Shown: one piece after another, positions 53,139 to 64,000 of the stretch
How the letters are laid out: each line of letters opens with the position of its first letter
Position numbering within the stretch: position 1 is the first letter of the stretch
NCBI GenBank assembly: GCA_013433145.1
Contig: CM024186.1
Span: 4,034,001 to 4,098,000 of the forward strand
Length of the DNA: 64,000 nucleotides
Direction of reading: 5' to 3'
Source of the DNA: Ascaris suum
Lineage: Eukaryota > Nematoda > Chromadorea > Rhabditida > Ascarididae
The notes under the pieces: generated by a model
Seen by the model: only the letters and a program-made list of their open reading frames with translations
What the model was told of the DNA's origin: nothing
The model's database searches: none
Made by a program: the position numbers and the translations under genes

Positions 53139-56100
53139 TCAGCCGTCACGCGGCTTGTTTAGACCTCGAAGATTTTCCAGAAATGAAGTGGGCGTTAATA
53201 GCTGATCCGAGCCTGAAAACAATATTTCATCTCAACCTCTGTTTACTGTAATAGGAAAATGCTCATCTATGGAGCCTATTCCCAAACGTGTTTCACTTAA
53301 TTACACTGTTAACCGCTATTAGAAGTATCAGACGAAAGGTTTTTGAGCGGGTAAAATGTGGGAAGAATATCGATCTCATCGACTTCTATCAACTCCTTCC
53401 CAACCCTCTCCTAGACTTAAGTCTCAAAACGAGCACGTTTAGACAGCGAAAAATCCAACAGTACCACTCCTGTCTCACATTATTCCTGCAAATTAACTCA
53501 TCAAAAAAACCTTAGTGAAGCGATACTGAACGGCTAAATGTCGACTAATGTCCCATTCCGCTCCCCTTCCCTCCCTTTGCTATCAGCCACCTTCATATAC
53601 CTATTTTTCGAACTCCATACATGATATAATAAACACAGGCTAGCATACCGATGATAATTTCCCACGGTTTCTTTTCCTTTGTAACTTCATAGGCGGCTCG
53701 CATTTCCGAATAGGTAACACCGCCTACCACGAAAACAATCAATCGTGGACCCGCTCGATATGACGTTTGATGACCGCGCTCTTTGTGCCACTGACCGTAA
53801 CGCGCACTGAAGACGGCTTCGCCTCATGTCAGGCTTGTGGGAACCAAGTTGACCCATAAAAAAGATTTGGGGACATCTAGTCCTCATCTTCCCACCCCAC
53901 CCCTCCTACCTCCTTACATTATTTTTATACTTGAAAACCTCAACCAAAAGATTATTATCAAATGGTCGATTCTCCTTTTCAATCAACAAAGGTGATTACA
54001 TCAATAGTGGATTAACGAAAATGACAGGGCAAACGCAAAGAGAATCCAGGATACTAAGTCCATATCATCATGAATCAGTTAAACTTCGCTCAGAGAGGGC
54101 TAGGAGTAAACATTAAAACTTAGATAAAGGTTATAATCCTGACAAGTATCCTAGTCAAGTAGATATAAAATCAAAGAAGATTATTTAACCCAATTAAATC
54201 AGAATGAAACGTCCAAAGCTCGATAAGCGCCATAACACCTTTACACCTTTACAATATAAAGGTATCCGAGACTTTATTACTTAATGAGTTACCTGTAAAT
54301 TACTTAGAGCTCTCAAAAAATTTTTAACTTGGACAAATACTTTTTTAGACGGAAGAATTCAACAAGGCGTTGTTGTGCACCTACCAAGGCTTCATACCTA
54401 TGTTGTTACATTTCTCCCTTATGCATCACATTAAACGGCTGATTTGCAATTTAAAATGACTAATAATTCAGCAATAATACAAAATAGAGAAGATAAGTAC
54501 TACTAAAAAAGAAATACTTATATAAATACACTTTCAAATAGTCTATTTCTTAAATAGAAAGGATAAAACAATAACTTCACCTTGTTGGCGCTCGATAGGT
54601 TGGATTCATTTGTCTGCCAGAGAGAAATGGGAAATGCTTCATATCAAGTTTATCGTCGATTGCATCCTCCATTATATCCTTCATGACCGGTACCCAACGT
54701 GACGATTGATAGACTTGCTCGTTGGCTCGTTCCTTGCGATTTGGAGTCCATGTTCGCTTACGTCCTTGCTGAAATATGCTTGGAATAGATTGTAAACAAT
54801 TTCATAAAGATAATAATAACATGAATTTAAAAAAATCTAATGATGAGAAATGAGTCCAAATGACCAAGACCACCCACTCCTTCCCCCCTCCCCCCAACCA
54901 CTCTTTCCCCAACAATCAAGCTTTTCAAAGAAATTCTCAATTTGAAGCAATGCATACCAATTACTAACCTATAATACGTACTAGACTGCAACATTCGGTT
55001 GATAAAGTTATTGATCAAAATGAAACAACATAAATAAACGAATGACTCACATCTGTTGTAACGTTAAGTCCAAGATAAGATGCATTTACAAGTGTTTCTT
55101 TCTCGACCATATCGATATTTGCATGTTGCAAGAGTTTATTCAAATTTTCCTCGGTTATACCTGAAATGAAATTTTTAAAAAACGCAATAAGCAATTCTAT
55201 GTGAGAGGCAATACACCACATGGTATCTTTCCCCCTCCCTCCCACAAAAGCAATAAGACATTAAAGGAGTCGAACAGCTTCCGCCTCCAAGAAAATTTCA
55301 TTCGGGGCTCCTCACGTGGACGAAGAACGCCAACACTCATTATGAAGCATTCTAAATAACTTCCCTAATTTCTCACCTTTCTGTTGAATAGTGATCAAAG
55401 AATATCAGTAGGACATTTTAACGAATGCGTTACTACAACAAAAGAACGTTGGTAAAAACAAGACGGTTTTATAATATTACAGTGCGACATATATTTATGT
55501 ATGTACATTTATTACATATATTTATGTGTGTACATTTATTTTTATTTAAATATCGAACGCCTAAAACAGCCGCAAACTTGATGAGAGAGAATCAATTAAA
55601 GAATAACAAACCATTTTTAGACAAAATATACAGCAGTATAAGTCTGAGACGATCAGCTGGTTCGACAGCCGGATCAATCAACAGTGGCACCATTAATTTC
55701 ATAGGATCTTTAACACGCTCACCATCTGCATCCACTTGCATTGCCAGATCCTGAACAATGAACTTACAATCATTAGCGATCTTCCAATGCTCCAGGGAAA
55801 TTAAGTACTCACTCGCAGAGATCTCTCTAAGCGAATTCCCTCTCTCTCCTCCTTCTAGCCCTCCTTCCATCCCTCGCCCTCCCAACTTTCATCATTCAAT
55901 CGACAAAGATATCAGGTCTTAATCCAACTTTCATAAACAATACTGACAAGTCGTTTCATTCGACAAACACTACCGCCTATTCTTCACTTCCACTACCAAC
56001 CATCAATACTGCCAAGCAAAGAAGGAGAACGAGTAACCAACCTGTTCAACCTTACACAGCTTGTCAATGCCTTGCTGATACTTTCTCATACACTCCTCCG

Positions 56101-59100
56101 CGAGATGGAAGTGCGTACTGAACTTGTTCAACTCCTTCTGATATTGTGGCATCTTTTTTATCATCATCGATAAATCTAAAAAAATAACAAAAATCACCGG
56201 AAGTAGGCTGAGAAAAATTCAGCTCGAAAACCAGGGCACAGGGGAAGTCATTTCCAGAATCCCCCCCCACACAAATTCCCTCTCTCTTCCCCTCTCACCC
56301 ACCATCCTTGAAAATATTGGAATCAAACATTAGAAATACAATCTCATTTTATAATATATTCAGAGAATATTTCAAAAGCAATATATTAGGACGGACCTTT
56401 GATACTTTTCGCATCTGCACTCATGCCAGCTTTACTCTCGGAGAATTTTTTCAGCCCTTTGGTCACCTCTTGCGAAACGACTGCGATATGCTTATGCCGA
56501 TTCTCCACCCATAAATCGTCGTTTTCATCCAGAAGTACCTCTTTATCCACACTATCGTTTCCGCCTGTCTCATAACTGCAAAAAATCAAACACTGAGAAA
56601 CAGTGTTCTCCAAAAATCAAAAAAAAAGCAAAAAGAGATTAATAATTTCTATGATTTCAACCGCTTATTCCAGTCTGAATATCTTAGAATGAAAACAATA
56701 GTTTCTTACCTAACTTAAAATGTACGCCAACAGAAAACAAACAAATTCGATACTCCTTTTTACACTTGTTCCTAATTTTACATTAAATCACCGATATCGA
56801 CCACAAGCAAAAACCTCCCACATCAACATCCCATAGATATGTACTATACACCATTCAAATAAATAAATTTGCAAATGCGATTGATCTGAATAATGATGCT
56901 AACGGTAGTGCATAAAGAAGAAGAATACGTCGCCACCTACTTGGTAGCCACAAAATAGTCGACTGGATATCTGCAGCCCCCTTATCGAAATCATCAACAT
57001 CTCTGCAGAATCCCTTTAAACAGCGTGTGAAGTGTTGCAATTAGAATATGTTCCCTCCCAAAGTTTCTCTCCTATGCGCTCATCTTTTGAAACATTCAGT
57101 TTCCGAAGTGAATGCTGAAACCTCCTACGTGGGTCTAAGGGCGCAATTCCCATTTTGAATTTCGTCAGTAAGGTCCTCTATCTTATTTAATATCCACTTA
57201 AAAATAACTTCAGCAAATCTCCTCGTTCATTTATTCAGCCTAGTGGCAGAGCGCATAAATATGCTCATATTTGCATAAAATGATACATGCACGTCACGTA
57301 AATCATTTTGCTCCCTTTGTCCACTGTATCCCATTTCTTTTCTTCGAAAAATGATTAAACATCAAATTTCCATAAAACTTCTTCATTCTGTAAACGTAAC
57401 AAAATGCCCTCAATAAAAAAAAACTGTACCTCCCAGACCTCACTGAAAACTTTGCTTCAAGTCGTTCCAATCTCAGCCATAGAAAATCTTCCAACTTCTA
57501 GAACTGAAACACTCAAATCGATCGTCAAAAACCAACCGGTAAACATCATTTTCAATATCCAATAAATCATGAGTCATCGCCTGCAGAGTGAGCTCATGAA
57601 GGAGCGGCGTTATCGCATCAAAGCCTCGGTCTATAATAAGCAGCTGGCTGCGTGCCTTATCTGCTCCTTCGCCCATCGATGGATCGTCAGCCTTATATGC
57701 ATCCAATTTCTGCTCCACCAGATGTCCCAACTCTACATTACGTTCGAAATCTGCTCGATATCTGCAATAACATTTTGGTGAGATTTGATCAAAATGAGAC
57801 GGCAGCATCATTCGCTGTCAATTATTCAACCTCATTTCCGTTGCTATTGCCCTTTCCCGGACTGCCTCAAATGTACCTCGGCTTTTGCTCGATATTTGGG
57901 GACTCTGTTGATAAAAAGCGCGACGTCCAAAGGTAACTTTCTGAATTTCACATCCTCTCTACCTCCAGCAACTTTTCTCAGAAGTGACCGTACAATTTCT
58001 AGGATGGTCTTTTCTTACAAAAAATGAAATCCACGTGAAACTGAAAACGTGACAATGAAAAAGAACTAGCGAATCCTCTTGAAACCTCGCAACATCTCTT
58101 TCAACTGCTTGCTACTGCTTTTCACCAACAAATTCCTCCCACCAATGAAGAAGATCACTCATAACGGCATTTATACAAATCGAAAGGCCGGATTGACCAC
58201 AAAGAAAAACTACTGTCTTAAAGAATATATGCCTGATATATGCAACGCAGTTCAGACTAGAGATTAATAATCAACTACTGGTAAAATTTATGCAAAATCA
58301 AGAAAAAACAAAAAATTTAAGGATTTAAAATAAAAAAGCCGGAAGTTTAAGTTTTACAAAATCAAAAAAAAGCATTTTTGGCAATTGGAGTATCATAATA
58401 AAAACATCGAAGCCAACAAACCTCAATGATGGGTATTCCCCAAGCGTTGCACACACTGTTGCGATCTGCTCGGCGATTCGCTCGAGATTCGTCGTTAATC
58501 CACCTTGCTTCTGCGCATTGTAATATAAAAAGAAAGTATCCGGAGAATCAAGCGAATAAACCTGAAGCAAATTTAATCAATAAATCAATAAATCAATAAT
58601 TTTAACTCCTTCTTAACATCAAAATAAGAACATTTTTATCATTACATTATTTCTCCACTTCCACTTTGCATATTCATTAAAATATAACATCAACTTCGAT
58701 GAAATAAACGCCATAAATTTTGGTCGGAAATATTAACCTGTGACTCATAAGGAGTGAATGCGATGTTGATCTCTTTCAGTGTTTTGATATACTTCGCAAT
58801 GTTGCTCTTTGTCAATGTCGAGAATAATTGATCAGGACATGCTAAAATAAACAAAAATATTGCAGTCTAGCGACTGAAAAATAACCTTTCCATATAAGGC
58901 TCAAACTGGACACTGATTTAAATGGGGCCACCAACGGCGGAAGGGGAAAACCTAAGCGAACTTGTTGGGAGAGCGGGGCAGAGACGAGAGGAGGGGGCAA
59001 AGGATGAGGGAAGGAGGAGGCGAAGGAGAGGCGGCCAGCTGGGTAGTTTTCGGCAAATGATTGAAAACAACGCCCTTTCAACTAACTCTTTGATACATTA

Positions 59101-60949
59101 ATATGCAAAATGCAAACGAGAATTGAAATTTAACACTGCTAAAATATTGGCCCTCAGATTATACGCATTACACAATGACCGTTCGGCTTTCAAATCATTC
59201 TATGCTCCTTTTTTTATGTAAACATTCACTTCACGAGTGGCACACAGGTGAACTGCGTAGTACGATTTGTTAACTGAAGCAAAAATTTTATTATTTATCT
59301 TTTTTTTATCAATTTTGATGCACCCCCGTTCCCCTTTCCCCCCATAAAAACCTAATCAGGTAGGCAAAACATACATTTCCCAAAACCGAGTTTTTCCTAA
59401 AAACTGCAATCACCTAAGCTCCCGAACTTGAAAAACAGGAGAGAAAATAAGCTTCTTATCCCTTAGGACCCAAAAGTTGGACAATGCCAGAAGCGTTCAG
59501 TTTCTGAAACCCACAGAGGAAATTCCAGCAAGCAAAGTATATATCGTCAAAGCGACGCAAATTTTATCGCCATACAATAACTGAAAAAATTACTATCACT
59601 TGATCCAATTATTAATTATGACTGCAAATCATCGAATTAAGATTATACAAATCTTGGCCAACGTAATATCTTCTGAAAGATGTCATCAAGTTTAACCATT
59701 TCGTGCTGTATCTCTTGGCGGAAATCAACCGGTAAGCTTGATCATTTGTGCCGATTCATTTGCATCTTTCTTCGAAATTCATCCATCGCTTACCTTTTCA
59801 GCAACGCATGTGATGAAAACGAGAAAATTTCCACCTATATCTTGAAGCTCAACTTCGGCCAATATCTGTCGATTAATTATGAATCTGAATCCCCATCAGA
59901 AACCCACGAAAAGAGAAAAATATAATTTTCCAACAACAGATCAATATTTTAGATCACTTGAAACAAACCTTCAGTAAAGAAGACGTGTGCGCATTTATAC
60001 TGATTTCGTCCATGTGCAAAATCCGCAATTAATTTATCGATTGAATCCTTTGTTGGTGCAATCAAATATATTGCATCGAGACTCTAAAAAAAGAAATATT
60101 CATTTCTTCAAAAATCATTGCGATCATTCAAAATCACGAAACTGCTCCGTACGCCTTTACTTGTTAACACCTATAACTTTAATTATTGCAACATCTTAAT
60201 TCTTCTTAAATTTCTATACTCAATTATCTCATTCTGCCATACAACTGTCACCTGGTTGGCAGCAGCACAAACTTCAGATTTAAATAATCAAATTCCGCAC
60301 TGGTAACCTCGAAGATCAACCAACATAAATAACAAACATATTATAGTAAGTTGACTAATACCCTATACAATTCTGGCTAACTCTTGTACTAAACCACCAA
60401 CTAACGTTCTTCAACTGATTGGAACGAACTCATGTTTACAAACATAACAAACAAGCGCTTTACCAATTCGGCCAGTAACAACGAATTGCCCCCTCCCCTA
60501 TAAATAAAAAAGGTGACACCGTTAGTGGTTCTCGGCGTTTATTGATATCCTCCACAATTGTAATCCCTTCATCCATAATATCATGCATCTTGCAGCATGC
60601 ACTGAGCATTCGCATCGCCAGTCTATCGACCACTAGCACATTCCAACCGCCTCCTTTATCACTTCGACGCAAAGGTCGGATTACTTCGTTCAGTAATTCT
60701 ATAATATACCTCTTGTTAACCACCTTTATAACACCATACTCACAAATCTAGAACAAATCTTTTCATAAGGGTAGTAAAAAACTGTAACAAATAACAGCAT
60801 TAGTCTTAAAAAAGGAAAAATTTGCATATATAAGTTGACGTATTTTAAAAAATGAAATTTCCAGTTAGTTTTGCATTTAACGAGAACAACTATGAAAGAT
60901 GCTTTCACTTATTGATTATAATTAAGGAAATTACCAGAAATTGCTTCAT
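53139..60949 (-). CDS. unc-18: UNC-18 / Munc18-1 (Sec1/Munc18 syntaxin-binding protein)
   Basis: Exons 5' to 3': 60949-60935 (tentative), 60711-60520 (5' edge tentative), 60083-59969, 58841-58738, 58561-58422, 57761-57537, 56575-56397, 56175-56042, 55750-55612, 55160-55051, 54768-54581, 53806-53649, 53212-53139. Total 1773 nt, 590 aa, against about 591 in C. elegans. Domain 1 carries [20 protein letters not shown] and DINKRREPL; domain 2/3a has [20 protein letters not shown], the SM signature LLIIDRGFD and [20 protein letters not shown]; domain 3b holds [30 protein letters not shown] and, near the end, [20 protein letters not shown]. The last exon ends [11 protein letters not shown]. The protein clasps syntaxin-1/UNC-64 and templates SNARE assembly for synaptic vesicle exocytosis. 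Only the N-terminal exon is uncertain: MKQFL at 60949 resembles the LKQIV start of worm UNC-18. If the coding start lies elsewhere, the rest of the model is unaffected. Confidence 0.97.
55487..55540. repeat. 27-bp tandem duplication
   Basis: Two adjacent 27-bp copies beginning ACATATATTTATGTATGTAC and differing at one base, in an unc-18 intron. Confidence 0.9.
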
Positions 60950-61450
60950 ATTGAGTTGCAGCATTGTCAATTTTCAACACTTTATGTTAAAAGCAATTAC
61001 AAACTGTGGACACTAAGAAAAAACCAAACCAACCACAGCTGTTTAAACTGACCTTACTTCAAATCGTCAACTTGTTGCCATCATATTCCGGACGGTTATG
61101 AAGGTATGAGATGGACCATACTCTTGAGATGGATCACACCTTTTCTACTCACCTGCGCCCGATTGTTTAAGAAATTACTTACCTGTCTATTGTGTTGAAT
61201 CACGCTTACTCGAAAAAATTCGATGATTTCTGTTTGACAAATTACTCACCTGAGTAAAAAAAAGTGGCCTAATATAACTTTTCAACAACTACCTTTTTAA
61301 GTTTGTGCAATTGGGTTATTGCTTATTGCTTACGTTTTTTAATTAATTATCAAGTAAAATAAAATTGCACTGTGGAATTTGCTTCAGATAAGACACACCT
61401 TTTGGGTGTTGACTTCCGCTGATTTTAAAGGCCTACAAAGTTCTGCAATA

Positions 61451-61616
61451 ATGAACGCTTACTTTGACCGACGATCGATTTTAACGACATTGCGACCAGG
61501 TAAAGCAAACGGTGCTCCTCTCCTGAAAAGCGTCTCCCACCTAAAAAGTAGATCAAAACCGCAAATGATGCGTGAAGGAATGTACCCACAACTTTATCGG
61601 AAACTAACTGAGGTGG
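61451..61616 (+). CDS. Possible first coding exon, unrecognised
   Basis: From ATG the translation is MNAYFDRRSILTTLRPGKAN, then a Lys/Arg/Ser-rich stretch containing SKPQMMREGMYPQLYRKLTE. It ends at a possible GAG|GTGGTA donor. The composition is protein-like for this AT-rich genome and an acceptor-like TTGCTTCAG precedes it at 61386. No family is recognised. It would be divergent from unc-18. Confidence 0.22.
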
Positions 61617-63044
61617 TATGATTTTGGTAATATTCTTCGTCCATTATCAAACAGCTACCTATCCAAAAAAATGTGGAAAAACTGATATGTACGCACTCAA
61701 CTGAGATATTATAATTGTGCAATTTATTTTTTTGCAAAAGAAGGCTGCATAGGCAATTGATAGATGGAACTTCAAACTGCACCTCCTTAATTCCTCTCAA
61801 GCAAAACAGATGAAAAGCTATTGATAGTGCTGGTTAGCAAAATGACCACATTTAATTAGAATTCAGTAGCTTTACCCGATATGCTATTTGGTCTACAAAC
61901 ATAAAATATACTATCGGAACTGAATTTAGGTTACCAGAAGAGCGACAGATATCTAAACTATCAACAAAACGAATAGGTCAAAGAAAGGTGAGGGAGGGGA
62001 AAACGAGCACGATAAAACAGGTACGACCTGATCCTATAATCGACCATCACAAGCATAAGACTTTCCACAACCTCACAAAAACCGCAATAAAATCGACAAA
62101 AATATTCGATGATGCCAGCGTCGCACATCGTATAAGCTAGCTGCCGATGAAAGCCTGCTGGTCACAAGGAATGCGCAACCGTCTTGGAATAATTCCAAAT
62201 CACTACTACCGTATCGCAAGTTTACCTTTCAGAATCTTTTTGCATCAGTAACAACTAAATTACGCATTTGAATAGTAATTGAATATACATAAAAGATGTC
62301 AAAAATTAGCACACTTTGATCACATGATGTTTGCGTGCTATTATTTTGGCTTTATATTTAGGTAATTTTGTCCTGTCCATGAAAATTATTTCGAATCATG
62401 ATGAATAAAATGAAAACGGGAGAGATTTCTTTTTTTTCTCAAGTTCTTCAAGGACACTGAATTAGAGATTACCACTTCAAATAGAAAAAGGACCTCATTG
62501 ATACGATATATAGGTGAATGAAAGAATTGATATGGGAATCAGTTTATAATACTCGCAAATATTTCAAATCTGTGAGAAAATATTTATTTTGTAATGTTCA
62601 ACTATAGTAATCACATAAAAAATTGGCAATATTTGCGCAAAAAATATCAAAGTAATAAGTATTTTTTTTTTACTCATATTATTAAATTATAATCGAGTAA
62701 TAAATTTATTATTGTAAAAGCTCTCTTATGCACATTTCTGATAACAATAAAAAAAGAAATCACCATTATTACTTCATAACTTAATTTGATTTATGTGGAA
62801 ATTATTATAGATGTAATTTCTATACGAATTTATTTAAATTTACTCATTTCTTATCGATATAATAGTTAAGAATTTTTTAGGGAACAAATTTTTAACTACA
62901 GTCAATGAATTGATTTATCACTCAGTAGGCATTTCAAAATTTATTGCAATATTTCCTCCGCAAATACAACACAATGAAAGTTTTATCATGTGGAAGTGAG
63001 TATGGTCTAAGCGAAATTTCATATTAGTTAGATAAAATCCCCAG

Positions 63045-63289
63045 TGGCAAAAAATTCCGAAGATTTTGGAGATGATCATTCGAAGAGATGGTTCCGCGAA
63101 AGCCTCATAAAACGTTTCAAAGGTATGCGAAGAGGATATTTGCTTATTTCCGGCGTAGATTTTTTATTACATGAGGTGAAGAAACTTCTAAGCGCAAAGA
63201 CTAGGAAATTGTCTAACAATGAGGACATTATTGCCGAAGGGGTTTGGTTTAACCTATTATTGGTAATCGACAGACCTGAATTCAATTAA
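63045..63289 (+). CDS. Possible terminal exon, unrecognised; strand ambiguous
   Basis: After CCCCAG at 63039-63044, one frame stays open for about 80 codons (AKNSEDFGDDHSKRWFRESL, later SGVDFLLHEVKKLLSAKTRK) to a TAA at 63287. A minus-strand frame of similar length overlaps it (63076-63285), so strand is not certain. In phase 0 from the 61616 donor, the shorter frame WQKIPKILEMIIRRDGSAKA is read instead. Not recognised. Confidence 0.25.
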
Positions 63290-64000
63290 AGGTCAATGCA
63301 TAATCAAAGTTGGAAACTGTTAAAATCCTTTATTTTACTACATACAGTGTTACAATAAACTTTCTCTTACTAGAAATAATTTTTCCAGCAGTTTCTTTTT
63401 TTTTGAAATGATTTTTTCATTTATTAATATAGAAATTTTTAAGAAAATATTATTACCAACGTTTTGTTCTATCGAGAAAAAAAAAAACTTATTGACACCC
63501 GTCTGGTATTTATTGTGGACGAAAAATTTTTCGAGAATTTCATATTACCTTATGTGAAAGTCCATTTAAAACTCTATCAATCTCATTTTATCTCATCGAT
63601 TTCGATTTTACACATTTTGAAAAGTAAATAATAAACGTGTAAGTTAATATACTGGAATTTGATAAACTATAGAAATTACACGGTAAATTAAATAGTAATG
63701 AAATTAATTTAACTAACCGGAAGGCATTGAAACTGATTTGACCATCTACGAAATATTAAAATTATTTTGGCCAGTAAGGAAATATTGGCATAATTTTGAC
63801 CATTTAGAGAATACTGAATTAGGGTTTTGATTAGTATCATAACAGTTAGAAAAAAAAATTAGATTCAAAAATTTCAATTAAGGAAAAATTTTTATAAGCT
63901 AAAAGAGCTGTTCTCTTCTCGATAACCTTATCAATAAAGTAATTATTTTTTATACTACGATTTATTGTCCACTAATATTCATACTATACTTCAAAATCGC

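Larger units (their letters stand above)
60950..64000. other. Region upstream of unc-18; weak exon candidates only
   Basis: The unc-18 promoter is expected at the left edge. I recognise no promoter motif. Two short open stretches with protein-like composition (61451-61616 and 63045-63289, plus strand) are listed separately. The right-hand ~700 bp is AT-rich with nothing recognisable. Confidence 0.5.

Noticed and set aside
57569..58027. Three plus-strand frames over unc-18
   Set aside because: Shadows of the conserved minus-strand exon 57537-57761 and its flanking intron. The minus-strand reading matches UNC-18 residue by residue.

Overview
The window looks like nuclear DNA of a nematode. It is AT-rich and littered with (AT)n microsatellites, homopolymers and polypurine/polypyrimidine tracts. 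Its genes are split into many small exons of about 38-290 nt by introns from a few dozen bases to 2.7 kb. The proteins I could splice by hand are closest to nematode/metazoan families; UNC-18 in particular is nearly co-linear with what I remember of C. elegans UNC-18. The species cannot be fixed from sequence alone. There are no bacterial operons, no CRISPR array, no rRNA gene and no intact transposon ORF. All exon boundaries below come from reading GT-AG (once GC-AG) sites together with phase and family conservation. In the four recognised genes every junction keeps frame, apart from one base apparently missing in the fucosyltransferase gene.

Layout, left to right. 1-4.48 kb: non-coding, with two (AT)n blocks. 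4.5-5.8 kb (+): an unrecognised small secreted-peptide gene ending in a cationic amphipathic helix. 5.8-11.4 kb: mostly non-coding, with a degenerate minisatellite, a GC-rich palindromic island and one orphan exon candidate. 11.4-15.0 kb (+): an 8-exon gene whose C-terminal half looks like a dual-specificity phosphatase fold lacking the catalytic His and Arg, so a likely pseudophosphatase. 16.6-32.9 kb (-): ift-81 (IFT81), 13 exons, complete. 33.9-40.1 kb (+): syntaxin-6 family Q-SNARE, 7 exons, complete, head-to-head with ift-81. 40.1-45.1 kb: intergenic. 45.1-49.75 kb (+): pofut-1, protein O-fucosyltransferase 1, 7 exons, one apparent frameshift. 49.75-53.1 kb: intergenic. 53.1-60.95 kb (-): unc-18 (Munc18/STXBP1), about 13 exons. 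61-64 kb: two weak orphan exon candidates.

The genes are not an operon, but two themes recur. One is membrane traffic: UNC-18 is a Sec1/Munc18 protein of synaptic vesicle fusion, and syntaxin-6 is a TGN/endosomal Q-SNARE. The other is cilia: IFT81 is an IFT-B tubulin-binding subunit. A perfect 14-bp X-box (RFX/DAF-19 site) lies 247 bp upstream of the ift-81 start, inside the roughly 1-kb divergent ift-81/syx-6 intergenic region. From memory, the C. elegans orthologues of all four recognised genes are X-linked, and syx-6 and pofut-1 lie on the same cosmid there. This suggests the window comes from the equivalent of the ancestral nematode X.

The most novel items are the catalytically degenerate phosphatase-like gene, the secreted amphipathic peptide gene, the X-box, the pofut-1 frameshift, a phase-proved GC-AG intron in ift-81, and several tRNA-derived fossils and tandem arrays.
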